This document shows positions 37,931 to 46,872 of a stretch of DNA of 64,000 nucleotides, piece by piece. Numbering within the stretch: the stretch's first letter is position 1; each line of letters opens with the position of its first letter. Position numbers and translations under genes: made by a program. The stretch covers positions 1,054,001-1,118,000 of the forward strand of contig NZ_CAKLPY010000002.1 in assembly GCF_923079645.1 (NCBI RefSeq), written 5' to 3'. The notes below the pieces were generated by a model. It searched no databases and was not told the DNA's origin. It was given only the letters and a program-made list of their open reading frames with translations. This DNA is from Emticicia aquatica. Lineage in GTDB: Bacteria > Bacteroidota > Bacteroidia > Cytophagales > Spirosomataceae.

Positions 37931-39934
37931 TTATCTTAAAAGTACAAATTTACCATTTTTTTTCAACTCTTTACCATCATTGAGCTTCGCATAAATTTTA
38001 TACGTATAAGTATCTGTGGGGGCTAAGGTGTTTTGTACCTGACCATTCCATGTTTCTAATGGACTGTTTGAGCTAAAAACAGCATTTCCCCAACGATTAT
38101 ACACTACTATTTCAAAATCAATAATTCGGTTAATCAACCCTTTCACTTCCAAATTATCATTTATATTATCACTATTTGGAGAAAAAGCATCTGGTAAAAA
38201 TAACTTTATTTCAATTGGTATTGAAAAAATATTTGAAAAACTTTCTTTTCCATCAGCTGAAAATATTTTTATCCTATATTTTGCCTCCACTTCAAAATTA
38301 TCCAAAATAGGTTTATAGGTATGCTCATTAGGATTATTTGTTTGCTCAATTGATGGTAAGTTAGTAAGTTCGTCAAAACTCTGCACTACATAACTATTGA
38401 CTAATGTATTACCAAAAGGAGATGTACTTGACCATTGTAAAAGTCCATTGCTGGCTTGATTGAGAAAAACTGAACAAAAAGCAGGTGAAAGTTCCGACTC
38501 GCTGTCACATTTATCAACAAAAGATACTTGATAACAATATGATTTTTGCGATGCATCAACCGCATCTGTTAAAACTTGAACAGTTAAAACACTATCTATT
38601 TTTTTAAAATCATTTGACTCAACTCTATAAAGGCGGTATATATTTCTATCTAGTGTCCACGAACTATTATCAGTAAAATTAATCGAAACTGCATTAGTTG
38701 GTGTCACCGAAGCAAAGCCATCTGTTAAAGCAGGCGGTCGAACGCTATCACGGTTAATACATTGTTTTTGACTTACTGTTGCTGTTTCAACATAATTCGC
38801 AGTAGTGTATCCAGCATAAGCGAGCGTTACTTTTGATGAAAGTGTATAACAATATTTTTTACTACAATCGGCCGTATTATCAATGTAAGGGCTATTGACA
38901 TTACTAAAAATAGTTTTATTATTTCCTTCTTCTCTAATAATTTGATTATTTACTTGATTGATGAACGTAAATACACCAGTATTCTGAATTTGTCCAGTTG
39001 GAATGGGTTGCCAAGAAATCTCATTTTTATCGTCAATTGGCTTTAATATAAAAGGAGATGTACAAACCTCATTTGAATATTCGGTACATAATGCTCCAGA
39101 CCTACCAACGAAGAAGCATTGACTTTTTGTTTTATCTGTAATTGGCATTTTGAAAACACCTGATTTCACTTTATCGGGTAAAAAACTAATCGGATTACCC
39201 GATTCATCAATTGAACGACTAGAAATATTGTATTCGGCGTCGGGATTTCCTTTAAGGGTGATTGTTGCTTCAGTTCCGTCTTCGTTCAATTCTAACTTTT
39301 CGATTCGAGGGAACATTTCTCCTCTGTCCATTTTTACGGTAATTGGCTGAGCAGCAGGACAATTATTTGGAATTGTATAAATTCCTTCGACCAAAAGATT
39401 TTGTGTGTTTGATGGCGGAAATGTTTTTTTTATGGAATAAGGAAGTATTGTACCAACAGGAATATTATCAATACTGCCATCGCCCCATTTTACTCGGTAT
39501 GAATCAAAATTATTGGCTGGCGAATTTCTGATAGTGAGTTGAATAACAGAATTATTGCATGCTTCGTAACTTATGTCTGGCTTGTTATTTTCTCTGACAT
39601 AAACAACATCGCAATAATACATGTCTTTGCCATTTTTTTTGCCGTATTGTAAGATTACATATTGTCCTGCGGCCAAGAAAGTCCATTTGGGAACAGTTAT
39701 CGAACTGACATTGACAAGTTTGGCAGCATTTTCTCCATTATAGCCATATACATATTTTACATCCGTTCCTCCAGAAATATCTTTCAATTTTATTTCTTGA
39801 CCAATGCAAACCGACGATGGCCCATCGAAAGTAAAACCACCTCTTTCAACTCCAGTCGTAATGTTACACACACCTTGTGCCAAAACCCTTGCTGAAACAA
39901 ACAGAAGAAAAAATATCTTTGAAAAAGTATTCAT
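37931..39934 (-). CDS. Surface protein with CHU_C / T9SS type B sorting domain
   Basis: A 667-residue exported protein. A signal peptide (1-20) is followed by a PKD-like beta domain (GPSSVCIGQEIKLKDISGG), further fibronectin-like beta domains, and a C-terminal gliding-motility-associated domain of about 85 residues with LPDAFSPNSDNINDNLEV, FEIVVYNRWGNAVF and WNGQ...TYTYKIYAKL. That domain directs proteins through the type IX secretion system (type B CTD). Many cysteines in the body suggest disulphide-stabilised repeats. The function is unknown, but it lies upstream of the wzi pair on the same strand, with a 133-nt gap, and may act at the capsule surface. Confidence 0.83.
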   Translation of the reverse strand: MNTFSKIFFLLFVSARVLAQGVCNITTGVERGGFTFDGPSSVCIGQEIKLKDISGGTDVKYVYGYNGENAAKLVNVSSITVPKWTFLAAGQYVILQYGKKNGKDMYYCDVVYVRENNKPDISYEACNNSVIQLTIRNSPANNFDSYRVKWGDGSIDNIPVGTILPYSIKKTFPPSNTQNLLVEGIYTIPNNCPAAQPITVKMDRGEMFPRIEKLELNEDGTEATITLKGNPDAEYNISSRSIDESGNPISFLPDKVKSGVFKMPITDKTKSQCFFVGRSGALCTEYSNEVCTSPFILKPIDDKNEISWQPIPTGQIQNTGVFTFINQVNNQIIREEGNNKTIFSNVNSPYIDNTADCSKKYCYTLSSKVTLAYAGYTTANYVETATVSQKQCINRDSVRPPALTDGFASVTPTNAVSINFTDNSSWTLDRNIYRLYRVESNDFKKIDSVLTVQVLTDAVDASQKSYCYQVSFVDKCDSESELSPAFCSVFLNQASNGLLQWSSTSPFGNTLVNSYVVQSFDELTNLPSIEQTNNPNEHTYKPILDNFEVEAKYRIKIFSADGKESFSNIFSIPIEIKLFLPDAFSPNSDNINDNLEVKGLINRIIDFEIVVYNRWGNAVFSSNSPLETWNGQVQNTLAPTDTYTYKIYAKLNDGKELKKNGKFVLLR

Positions 39935-40367
39935 ATATGGTTAATACGCCAATTATACCTACAAAATTGCATATAAATAACGTATTCTCTCAATTATTAT
40001 CTCTCTATTTGCATGGTTTTTTATTTAATGGCAACAAAGGTTTGAAAGATGAAAATCAATAAATTTATCGGTTTGTTTAATCGGCTATTGATATTATCAT
40101 GGTTGAAAATTTGAATTATTGTCAAATTTCTAGCATTCTTATAAAAACGAAGGATAGAATTGTATAATCAGTGCTTGAATAATGTTCTTTGAAGGGTAAA
40201 AAATCCTTATCTTTGCGGTTTATTGGGTTGTTGAAAGTTTTGTTGAAAATGATATGCGTTGTTCTAGAATGGTTTTTGTTTTTTACAAATAAGCTATTCT
40301 GAAAACAATCATTCACAACAAAAACCAATGTTTAAACAATTTTTGATTTACCAGTTTATCATTCATC
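39935..40367. other. Intergenic region upstream of ileS
   Basis: A 433-nt region between divergent genes. It contains the probable ileS promoter at 40188-40215. The short frames within it have no codon pattern or homology I recognise, and I see no RNA element. Confidence 0.5.
40188..40215 (+). promoter_or_regulatory. Probable promoter of ileS
   Basis: TTTG (40188-40191) and TATCTTTG (40208-40215) are separated by 16 nt, one short of the usual range. The leader to the ATG at 40368 would be about 145 nt, long enough for a regulatory structure, though none was recognised. Confidence 0.5.
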
Positions 40368-43300
40368 ATGCACTACAAAGAATATAAATCAATCAATTAT
40401 GCCGCTATTGCCGACGAAGTTTTAGCATTCTGGAAAGAAAATAAAATCTTTGAGCAATCAATTGAAGTACGTGAAGGTTCGCCAACTTTTACATTTTTTG
40501 AAGGCCCACCATCTGCCAATGGTACACCTGGCATTCACCACGTAATGGCTCGTTCGATTAAAGATATTTTTTGTCGTTATAAAACTTTGCGTGGGTTTCA
40601 AGTAAAACGTAAAGGTGGCTGGGATACGCACGGTTTACCTGTTGAGCTTCAAGTAGAAAAAGAGTTAGGTATTACAAAGGAAGACATTGGTAAAAAAATT
40701 AGTGTTGAGGAGTATAACCAAAAATGTCGTGAAACCGTCATGCGTTTTACTGACCAATGGGATGATTTAACTGAAAAAATGGGTTATTGGGTTGACCTCG
40801 AAAATCCATATATTACTTATAAAAATGAATATATTGAGAGTATTTGGCATTTATTGAAAGAATTCTACAAAAAAGGATTACTTTATAAAGGTTATACGAT
40901 TCAACCATATTCGCCCGCAGCAGGAACAGGATTGAGTTCACACGAATTGAATATGCCTGGCACTTACAAAGATGTAAAAGATACTTCTTTGACTGCTCAA
41001 TTTAAAGTGATAAAAAACCATAAGTCGGCGTTTCTTTTCAATGCCAGTGAAGGAGATGTCTTTATCTTGGCTTGGACAACAACACCGTGGACACTTCCTG
41101 CAAACTCGGCTTTGACGGTTGGTAAAAATATTACCTATGTTTTGGTGAAAACCTTTAATCCTTACACATATTTGCCTGTAAATGTAGTGTTGGCAAAAGA
41201 TTTAGTAGGGAAGTATTTCTCCGAAAAAGGTAAAGATGGTGATTTTGATGGTTTTGAGGCTTCTGATAAAAAAATCATTCCTTGGACAATTATTGCTGAG
41301 TGTAAAGGCTCAGATTTGGATGGTATTGAATACGAACAATTACTGCCTTATGTACAGCCTGAAGCTCCTGCTTTTAGAGTAATTATCGGTGATTTTGTAA
41401 CGACCGAAGATGGCACTGGCGTCGTTCATACCTCACCAACTTTTGGTGCTGACGACTTTAGAGTGGCTCAACAACATGGCATTCCGTCAATCATGGTAAA
41501 AGATGAAACAGGGAAAGAAGTGCCAGTTGTTGACCGTAGAGGACGTTTCGTGAAAGAAATTACTGATTTTGCTTTTGAATATGTAAAAGAAGCTTATTTG
41601 ACTGATGAAGAAAAAGAAGCGGAAAGAATCAAACAGCAACGTGATAAATACCTTTCGGTTGACGAACGCATTGCCATTAAACTCAAAACTGAAAATAAAG
41701 CATTCAACGTTCAGCGATACGAACATACTTATCCGCATTGTTGGCGAACAGATAAACCTGTTTTGTATTATCCGCTTGATAGTTGGTTTATTCGTACAAC
41801 TGCCATGAAAGATAAATTGGTAGAATTGAATAAAACTATCAATTGGAAACCAGAAAGCACAGGAACTGGTCGTTTTGGCAATTGGCTTGAAAATTTAGTT
41901 GATTGGAACTTGAGCCGTAGTCGTTATTGGGGAACTCCCTTGCCAATTTGGCGTTCGGAAGATGGAGAAGAAGTTTGTATTGGTTCGGTTGAAGAATTGG
42001 TCAATGGAATCAAACACGCATTGAAAGATGAGGTTTTGAACCAAGACCAAAAAGCAAAAAATGAAAAGTTTATTCAATCATTTGATGCCAACACATTTGA
42101 TTTGCACCGCCCTTATGTTGATGAGGTTTTCTTGGTTTCGGCAAGCGGAAAAGTAATGCAACGTGAAACCGACTTAATTGATGTTTGGTTTGATTCGGGG
42201 GCTATGCCTTTTGCCCAATGGCATTATCCTTTTGAAAATAAAGAGATTTTTGAAGCAAATTATCCAGCCGATTTTATTTCGGAAGGAGTTGACCAAACTC
42301 GTGGGTGGTTCTTTACATTACATGCTATTTCAGGAATGTTGTATGATTCGGTAGCTTTCAAAAATGTCGTTTCAACTGGTCTTGTTCTTGATAAAAATGG
42401 CAATAAAATGTCAAAACGCCTTGGTAATGCTGTTGACCCATTTGATACTTTGGGCAAATATGGTGCTGACCCAACTCGTTGGTACATGATTACAAACGCC
42501 GAACCGTGGGACAATTTGAAATTCAATATTGATGGTATTGGCGAAGTACAAAGAAAATTCTTCGGAACGCTCTCAAATACTTATAATTTCTACGCACTTT
42601 ATGCCAATTTGGATAATTATAAAATGACCGAGACTGACCGAGTTCCTTATGAGCGTTTGCCCGAAATGGACCGCTGGATTCAGTCAAAATTATATACTTT
42701 GGTAAAAGAAGTTGGCGAGCAATTTGACGATTATAATCCAACCAAAGCTGGTCGTTTGATTCAAGATTTTGTTTGTGACCAATTATCTAACTGGTATGTG
42801 CGTTTGTGCCGTCGTCGTTTTTGGCAAGGAGAAATGACCGAAAACAAAAAAGCTGCCTACGAAACTCTCCAAAATTGTTTGGTAACTGTCGCACAGTTAA
42901 TGTCTCCAATCGCTCCGTTTTATGGTGATTGGCTATATAAAGGTATGACCGATTGCGTGCGTGAAGAAGCAAAAGCCAACAACACGCCACTTCGCCATGA
43001 ATCAGTACATTTTACTGATTGGACGCCATACCAAGAAAACTGGGTTGATAAAAACTTAGAAGCTTCAATGGATTTGGCTCAAACCATTTCTTCTTTGGTT
43101 CATTCTTTAAGAAAAACGCACAAAATCAAAGTTCGCCAGCCTTTACAACGAATCTTAATTCCTGTTTTGTCAGAAAATGTCCGTGAACAAATTCGTCATG
43201 TAGAAGACATCATTAAGTCTGAGGTAAATATCAAAGCCCTCGAATACATTGATGATGATTCTGCAACAGCCATTGGCGGAATCTTGAAGAAAAAAGTGAA

Positions 43301-43805
43301 ACCAAATTTCAAGACTTTAGGGCCAAAATTTGGCAAGTCAATGAAAGCCGTTGCTGATGAAATTTCAGCGATGAGCAGCGATGATTTAAAAAAATTAGAA
43401 AAAACAGGTGAATTACTCATTTTAAATGATGCATTTTCAATCACTTTAACAGATGTAGAAATTCAAACCGAAGACGTGCCAGGATGGTTGGTTGCTTCTG
43501 ATGCTGGTATTACTGTTGCATTGGACATCAATATTTCTGATGAGCTTCGTCAGGAAGGAATCGCTCGTGATTTTGTTAATCGTATTCAAAACTTCAGAAA
43601 AGATAACGGTTTTGAAGTAACAGATAAAATCAAAATTCAGCTTTTAAATAATGACCAAACGCTCGCTGATGCCGTTAATGCCAACCGTGAATACATTAGT
43701 CAGGAAGTTCAGGCAGTTTCTTTAGAAATTTTGTCAGAAACACCAACAAATGCCGCCGAAATCGAAATGGATGAGTTTATGCTTATCGTGAATGTTTGCA
43801 TCTAA
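40368..43805 (+). CDS. ileS: Isoleucyl-tRNA synthetase
   Basis: A class I synthetase of 1145 residues that charges tRNA-Ile. The ATP-binding HIGH-type motif appears as GTPGIHHVM after EGPPSANG; the second signature K680-M-S-K-R684 (GNKMSKRLGN) is intact. The editing (CP1) domain contains TTPWTLPANSALTV and EDGTGVVHTSPTFGADD. The length and a C-terminal domain without the zinc-finger cysteines suit the longer IleS type found in eukaryotes and many Bacteroidota, which is often less sensitive to mupirocin. It has its own terminator at 43837. Confidence 0.97.
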   Translation: MHYKEYKSINYAAIADEVLAFWKENKIFEQSIEVREGSPTFTFFEGPPSANGTPGIHHVMARSIKDIFCRYKTLRGFQVKRKGGWDTHGLPVELQVEKELGITKEDIGKKISVEEYNQKCRETVMRFTDQWDDLTEKMGYWVDLENPYITYKNEYIESIWHLLKEFYKKGLLYKGYTIQPYSPAAGTGLSSHELNMPGTYKDVKDTSLTAQFKVIKNHKSAFLFNASEGDVFILAWTTTPWTLPANSALTVGKNITYVLVKTFNPYTYLPVNVVLAKDLVGKYFSEKGKDGDFDGFEASDKKIIPWTIIAECKGSDLDGIEYEQLLPYVQPEAPAFRVIIGDFVTTEDGTGVVHTSPTFGADDFRVAQQHGIPSIMVKDETGKEVPVVDRRGRFVKEITDFAFEYVKEAYLTDEEKEAERIKQQRDKYLSVDERIAIKLKTENKAFNVQRYEHTYPHCWRTDKPVLYYPLDSWFIRTTAMKDKLVELNKTINWKPESTGTGRFGNWLENLVDWNLSRSRYWGTPLPIWRSEDGEEVCIGSVEELVNGIKHALKDEVLNQDQKAKNEKFIQSFDANTFDLHRPYVDEVFLVSASGKVMQRETDLIDVWFDSGAMPFAQWHYPFENKEIFEANYPADFISEGVDQTRGWFFTLHAISGMLYDSVAFKNVVSTGLVLDKNGNKMSKRLGNAVDPFDTLGKYGADPTRWYMITNAEPWDNLKFNIDGIGEVQRKFFGTLSNTYNFYALYANLDNYKMTETDRVPYERLPEMDRWIQSKLYTLVKEVGEQFDDYNPTKAGRLIQDFVCDQLSNWYVRLCRRRFWQGEMTENKKAAYETLQNCLVTVAQLMSPIAPFYGDWLYKGMTDCVREEAKANNTPLRHESVHFTDWTPYQENWVDKNLEASMDLAQTISSLVHSLRKTHKIKVRQPLQRILIPVLSENVREQIRHVEDIIKSEVNIKALEYIDDDSATAIGGILKKKVKPNFKTLGPKFGKSMKAVADEISAMSSDDLKKLEKTGELLILNDAFSITLTDVEIQTEDVPGWLVASDAGITVALDINISDELRQEGIARDFVNRIQNFRKDNGFEVTDKIKIQLLNNDQTLADAVNANREYISQEVQAVSLEILSETPTNAAEIEMDEFMLIVNVCI

Positions 43806-43836
43806 CTATTGTTTTTGAAATAAAAGTACAAATACT

Positions 43837-43876
43837 AAAATCGCAAGCCTTTCAGACTTGCGATTTTGTTTTTTTA
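43837..43876 (+). terminator. Terminator of ileS
   Basis: An 11-bp stem (43837-43847 with 43857-43867), 9-nt loop, and GTTTTTTT tail, 32 nt after the stop. Confidence 0.85.
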
Positions 43877-43954
43877 AAACTTTTCTGGAAAATAAATCCA
43901 AGTTTTCGATTTACTCGTAAATGCAATCAGACAGCAAATTAAAACTTGATAGTT

Positions 43955-44383
43955 ATGAAAAATTTCTTTCTTAAATTCACAAAAATTACTGGATTCTTGG
44001 TTTTAACATTATTTGTATCAATGTTGGTTTGGGCAAATTGGGAAGAACCAACACTTTCACAAAAACTTGATTTAAAACCAATTCATTTGGCAGTTTTTGA
44101 CCTCAACAAAAACCTAGATTCAGCCGACAGCTCACTTATTTCACAAAAACTTTCTGCAACAAAAGGCGTAACAGCTTGCACCGTAAATCCAACTTTCAAA
44201 ACGGTAAGCATTACTTTTTATGATAATGACGTTTCTGAAACAACTTTACAAACATTAGTTCAACAAAAAGACTTCGTTGCGTCAAAAGTAAACTTTGCCA
44301 AAATGGATGGCCCAAAATGCCCTATTCCGATGCAATATATTGATTTCTTCACAAACATGAAGCAGACGCTTTGTTTACGATAG
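43955..44383 (+). CDS. Small membrane-anchored protein with an HMA-like fold
   Basis: A 142-residue protein. A single hydrophobic segment (about 10-27) acts as signal peptide or anchor, placing the rest in the periplasm. Residues about 40-115 follow the beta-alpha-beta-beta-alpha-beta order of heavy-metal-associated domains, with GVTACTVNPTFKTVSITFYD like the central part of that fold. The metal-binding CxxC is missing from the expected loop, so ordinary copper binding is doubtful. Three cysteines remain. I do not recognise a named family. The ATG at 43955 is preferred over a TTG three codons upstream. It precedes the globin lipoprotein gene, 187 nt away. Confidence 0.6.
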   Translation: MKNFFLKFTKITGFLVLTLFVSMLVWANWEEPTLSQKLDLKPIHLAVFDLNKNLDSADSSLISQKLSATKGVTACTVNPTFKTVSITFYDNDVSETTLQTLVQQKDFVASKVNFAKMDGPKCPIPMQYIDFFTNMKQTLCLR

Positions 44384-44453
44384 ATCGCTTTTCTTGTGGC
44401 TTATTTTAAAATTAGTTAAACAGCATTCCCCGATTTTAGTATCTCTATATTTT

Positions 44454-44474
44454 TCGCAAAAGCATTTTTTGCGA
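44454..44474 (+). repeat. Hairpin between the HMA-like and globin genes
   Basis: TCGCAAAA (44454-44461) pairs with TTTTGCGA (44467-44474). A T run follows after 6 nt, so it could be an inefficient terminator of the upstream gene. Confidence 0.4.
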
Positions 44475-44570
44475 TACAGTATTTTTTTGCTCATTTTTTT
44501 ACTATTGATAGCATTTGAAAGAGGAGACTGAGTTCATTTTTAATTTTTAAACTATAAACAATTTATCATT

Positions 44571-45386
44571 ATGAAAAAAACCGTCTATTTATTGCTTGCG
44601 GGAGCTTTATTTTTCACTGCTTGCAAAGAGACTATGGAAGAAGCTCCTAAGTCATTGTATGTTCGTTTAGGGGGAAATGCCGCCATTCAGGCTGTAATTG
44701 ACCAATTCATTACTAACGTTGCGGGCGATACTCGCATCAATATTTTCTTTGCCGATGCCGCCGCTGACCCTGCTCGTTTGAAAAAATTACGTGATAACTT
44801 GGTTAATCAAGTAGGAATGGCAACAGGTGGACCTGAAAAATATACTGGACTTGACATGAAAACGGCTCACAAAGGAATGAATATTCAAGAGGCAGATTTC
44901 AATGCTTTGGTAGATGATTTATCAAAAGCATTAGATAAATTTAGTGTACCAATGACCGAGAAAAATGAATTATTAGGTGCTTTGGCAACAATGAAAGCTG
45001 ACATCGTTGAACCAAATGCCTCACTTTATGTACAATTAGGAGGAAATGCTGCTATTTCGGCTGTAATTGACCAATTTATTACAAATGTTGCAGGTGATAC
45101 AAGAATCAACGCTTTTTTTGCGGATGCAGCAGCGAACCCAACTCGCTTGATGAAACTACGTAATAACTTGATTAATCAAGTAGGAATGGCAACGGGAGGA
45201 CCTGAAAAATATACTGGACTTGATATGAAAACTGCTCATAAAGGAATGGGCATTTCGGAAGCTGATTTTAACGCTTTAGTGGAAGATTTAGTAAAATCTT
45301 TAGATAAATTCAAAGTCTTGCCAAAACCAAAAAGTCAATTATTGGGTGCGTTGGCTGCAATGAAAACTGATATTGTTGGACAATAA
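44571..45386 (+). CDS. Lipoprotein with two tandem group 1 truncated-haemoglobin domains
   Basis: A 271-residue protein. The N-terminus is a lipoprotein signal (FFTAC, modified Cys18). Two globin domains follow, at about 27-147 and 150-270, offset by 123 residues. Each has SLYVxLGGNAAI, VIDQFITNVAGDTRIN, a GGPEKYTG turn and the proximal heme histidine in MKTAHKGM (H100 and H223). Group 1 truncated globins bind O2, NO or other ligands through heme and are normally single-domain and cytoplasmic. A double-domain, membrane-tethered form outside the cytoplasm is unusual. The long block QVGMATGG...AHKGM is identical in both halves while the DNA differs at many third positions, so the repeat is real and under selection. 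Confidence 0.85.
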   Translation: MKKTVYLLLAGALFFTACKETMEEAPKSLYVRLGGNAAIQAVIDQFITNVAGDTRINIFFADAAADPARLKKLRDNLVNQVGMATGGPEKYTGLDMKTAHKGMNIQEADFNALVDDLSKALDKFSVPMTEKNELLGALATMKADIVEPNASLYVQLGGNAAISAVIDQFITNVAGDTRINAFFADAAANPTRLMKLRNNLINQVGMATGGPEKYTGLDMKTAHKGMGISEADFNALVEDLVKSLDKFKVLPKPKSQLLGALAAMKTDIVGQ

Positions 45387-45402
45387 TTGACCAACTGTAA
45401 CA

Positions 45403-45450
45403 TTTAAGGGCTAAAAAGGCGAAGAATTTTTCGCTTTTTTAGCCCTTAAA
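45403..45450. terminator. Bidirectional terminator between the globin and PLP-enzyme genes
   Basis: A 21-bp stem with one G-T pair (45403-45423 with 45430-45450) and 6-nt loop between convergent genes. Confidence 0.88.
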
Positions 45451-45457
45451 TATATTT

Positions 45458-46744
45458 TCACAACTTCGTTAAATACTGCACACCTTCTAAAAGTCTATCT
45501 AAATCACCCAACGTAGTATAAACATGCGGAGTAACTCTTACTCCGTCTAGTTTTTCCCATTTAATTGGCGATGTATGAATTTTGAACTTCCCGAAAAGTT
45601 CGCTCTCAATTTTTCCTGCTTCTAATCCTTCTATACCAAAATGAGCTAAAGCTCCTGAAAACTCAGCTTTTAAAGATGTATTCATTTTAACTTTTGGTAA
45701 TTTCTTTGCTTCCTTTGCCCAATAATCTTTCAAAAAGCGTAAACGAGCTTCTTTTCGAGCGTTTCCGATGGCAAGCTGAAAATTAAGAGCTTGGCCGATG
45801 GCCTGCTCAATCATGAATGGGCGAGTACCTAAGTTTTCAAACTTACGAATATTGTCCGAATTAGGTTTATCATTCGGAATAAGTGGAAAAATCTTACTGA
45901 TTTTCTCTTTTTTCACCCAAAACATTCCTGAACCAATTGGAGCAGAAAGCCATTTATGTAAACTTGTTCCGAAATAATCGCAATCCAAGTCAGTAATTTT
46001 ATAGTCGAGATGGGCAAACGAATGAGCTCCATCAACCAAAACTTCAATTCCTCTTTTATGTGCTTCTTCTGCAATTCTTTTGGCAGGTAAAATTTGCCCA
46101 TTCCAGTTAATAATATGCGTAATATGTACAACTTTGGTGCGAGGTGTCATCAAATCAACATATTTTTTTACGACCAAATCATTGTCTTCTGCGGGTAAAT
46201 CTAGTTCAACATAATTTATCTTCAGACCTTCACGCAATTCTCTTTGCCGCCAAGCGTGCAACATATTTGGATAATCATATCTGTTCATAATTATTTCGTC
46301 ACCTTTTTGTAGAGGCAAACCCATAATTACAGTATCGAGTGCTTCTGTTGCATTTTGATTAATCGCAATTTCTTCGGGAGAAACTCCTCCATATTTTGCT
46401 AAATTTTCACGCAATGGCTCTCGACCTTGGTCTAAAATTCGCCACATATAATAACTAGGAGCTTCATTTGCCAGCTTATTATATCGTTCAACGGCATTCT
46501 GTACAACCATCGGTGACGGACTCACTCCACCATTATTCAAATTAATAATTTGCGGTGAAACTGTATAGGCTTGTTGAATTTGCCACCAATAATCTTCATC
46601 GCTTGCAAGAGCAGTAGCAGATTTATTTTGACCTAAATTTCCAATTTTTAATAAATCATCCATTGAAAAAGCTTTCAATGTTGGCAGCAATGAAGAGCCT
46701 GCAACCAAGGCGGCTTTGTTTAAAAAATTACGGCGTGAAGGCAT
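45458..46744 (-). CDS. Aminotransferase class V-fold PLP enzyme with Tat signal
   Basis: A 428-residue fold-type I PLP enzyme. A twin-arginine signal (SRRNFLNKAALVAG) shows that it is folded with cofactor and exported to the periplasm. NNGGVSPSP is the N-terminal class V start; NQNATEALDTV and VDGAHSFAHLDY bind the cofactor; and the PLP lysine is in GTSLHKWLSAPIGSG. The nearest described relatives are isopenicillin-N epimerase-like and cysteine desulfurase-like proteins, but no sulphur-relay cysteine loop is evident. The substrate is unknown. It has its own terminator in the 45403-45450 hairpin. Confidence 0.85.
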   Translation of the reverse strand: MPSRRNFLNKAALVAGSSLLPTLKAFSMDDLLKIGNLGQNKSATALASDEDYWWQIQQAYTVSPQIINLNNGGVSPSPMVVQNAVERYNKLANEAPSYYMWRILDQGREPLRENLAKYGGVSPEEIAINQNATEALDTVIMGLPLQKGDEIIMNRYDYPNMLHAWRQRELREGLKINYVELDLPAEDNDLVVKKYVDLMTPRTKVVHITHIINWNGQILPAKRIAEEAHKRGIEVLVDGAHSFAHLDYKITDLDCDYFGTSLHKWLSAPIGSGMFWVKKEKISKIFPLIPNDKPNSDNIRKFENLGTRPFMIEQAIGQALNFQLAIGNARKEARLRFLKDYWAKEAKKLPKVKMNTSLKAEFSGALAHFGIEGLEAGKIESELFGKFKIHTSPIKWEKLDGVRVTPHVYTTLGDLDRLLEGVQYLTKL

Positions 46745-46807
46745 AGTTTTAGGGTATTTTAGTTTCGATGAGTTTGAGTAGTGAATTTATCGAAATATGC
46801 TGAAAAA

Positions 46808-46840
46808 CAAAAACGCATGAAGTAATTTCATGCGTTTTTG
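46808..46840 (-). terminator. Terminator of the TonB receptor gene
   Basis: A 14-bp stem (46808-46821 with 46827-46840) and 5-nt loop with flanking A/T runs, 32 nt after the receptor stop on the minus strand. Confidence 0.85.
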
Positions 46841-46872
46841 TAAATATTTAATCCACTATTTAATTCAGCCTC

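Noticed and set aside
44571..45386. Possible assembly duplication in the globin gene
   Set aside because: The two halves differ at many synonymous positions and at some residues while sharing key motifs, so this is an old gene-internal duplication rather than an artefact.
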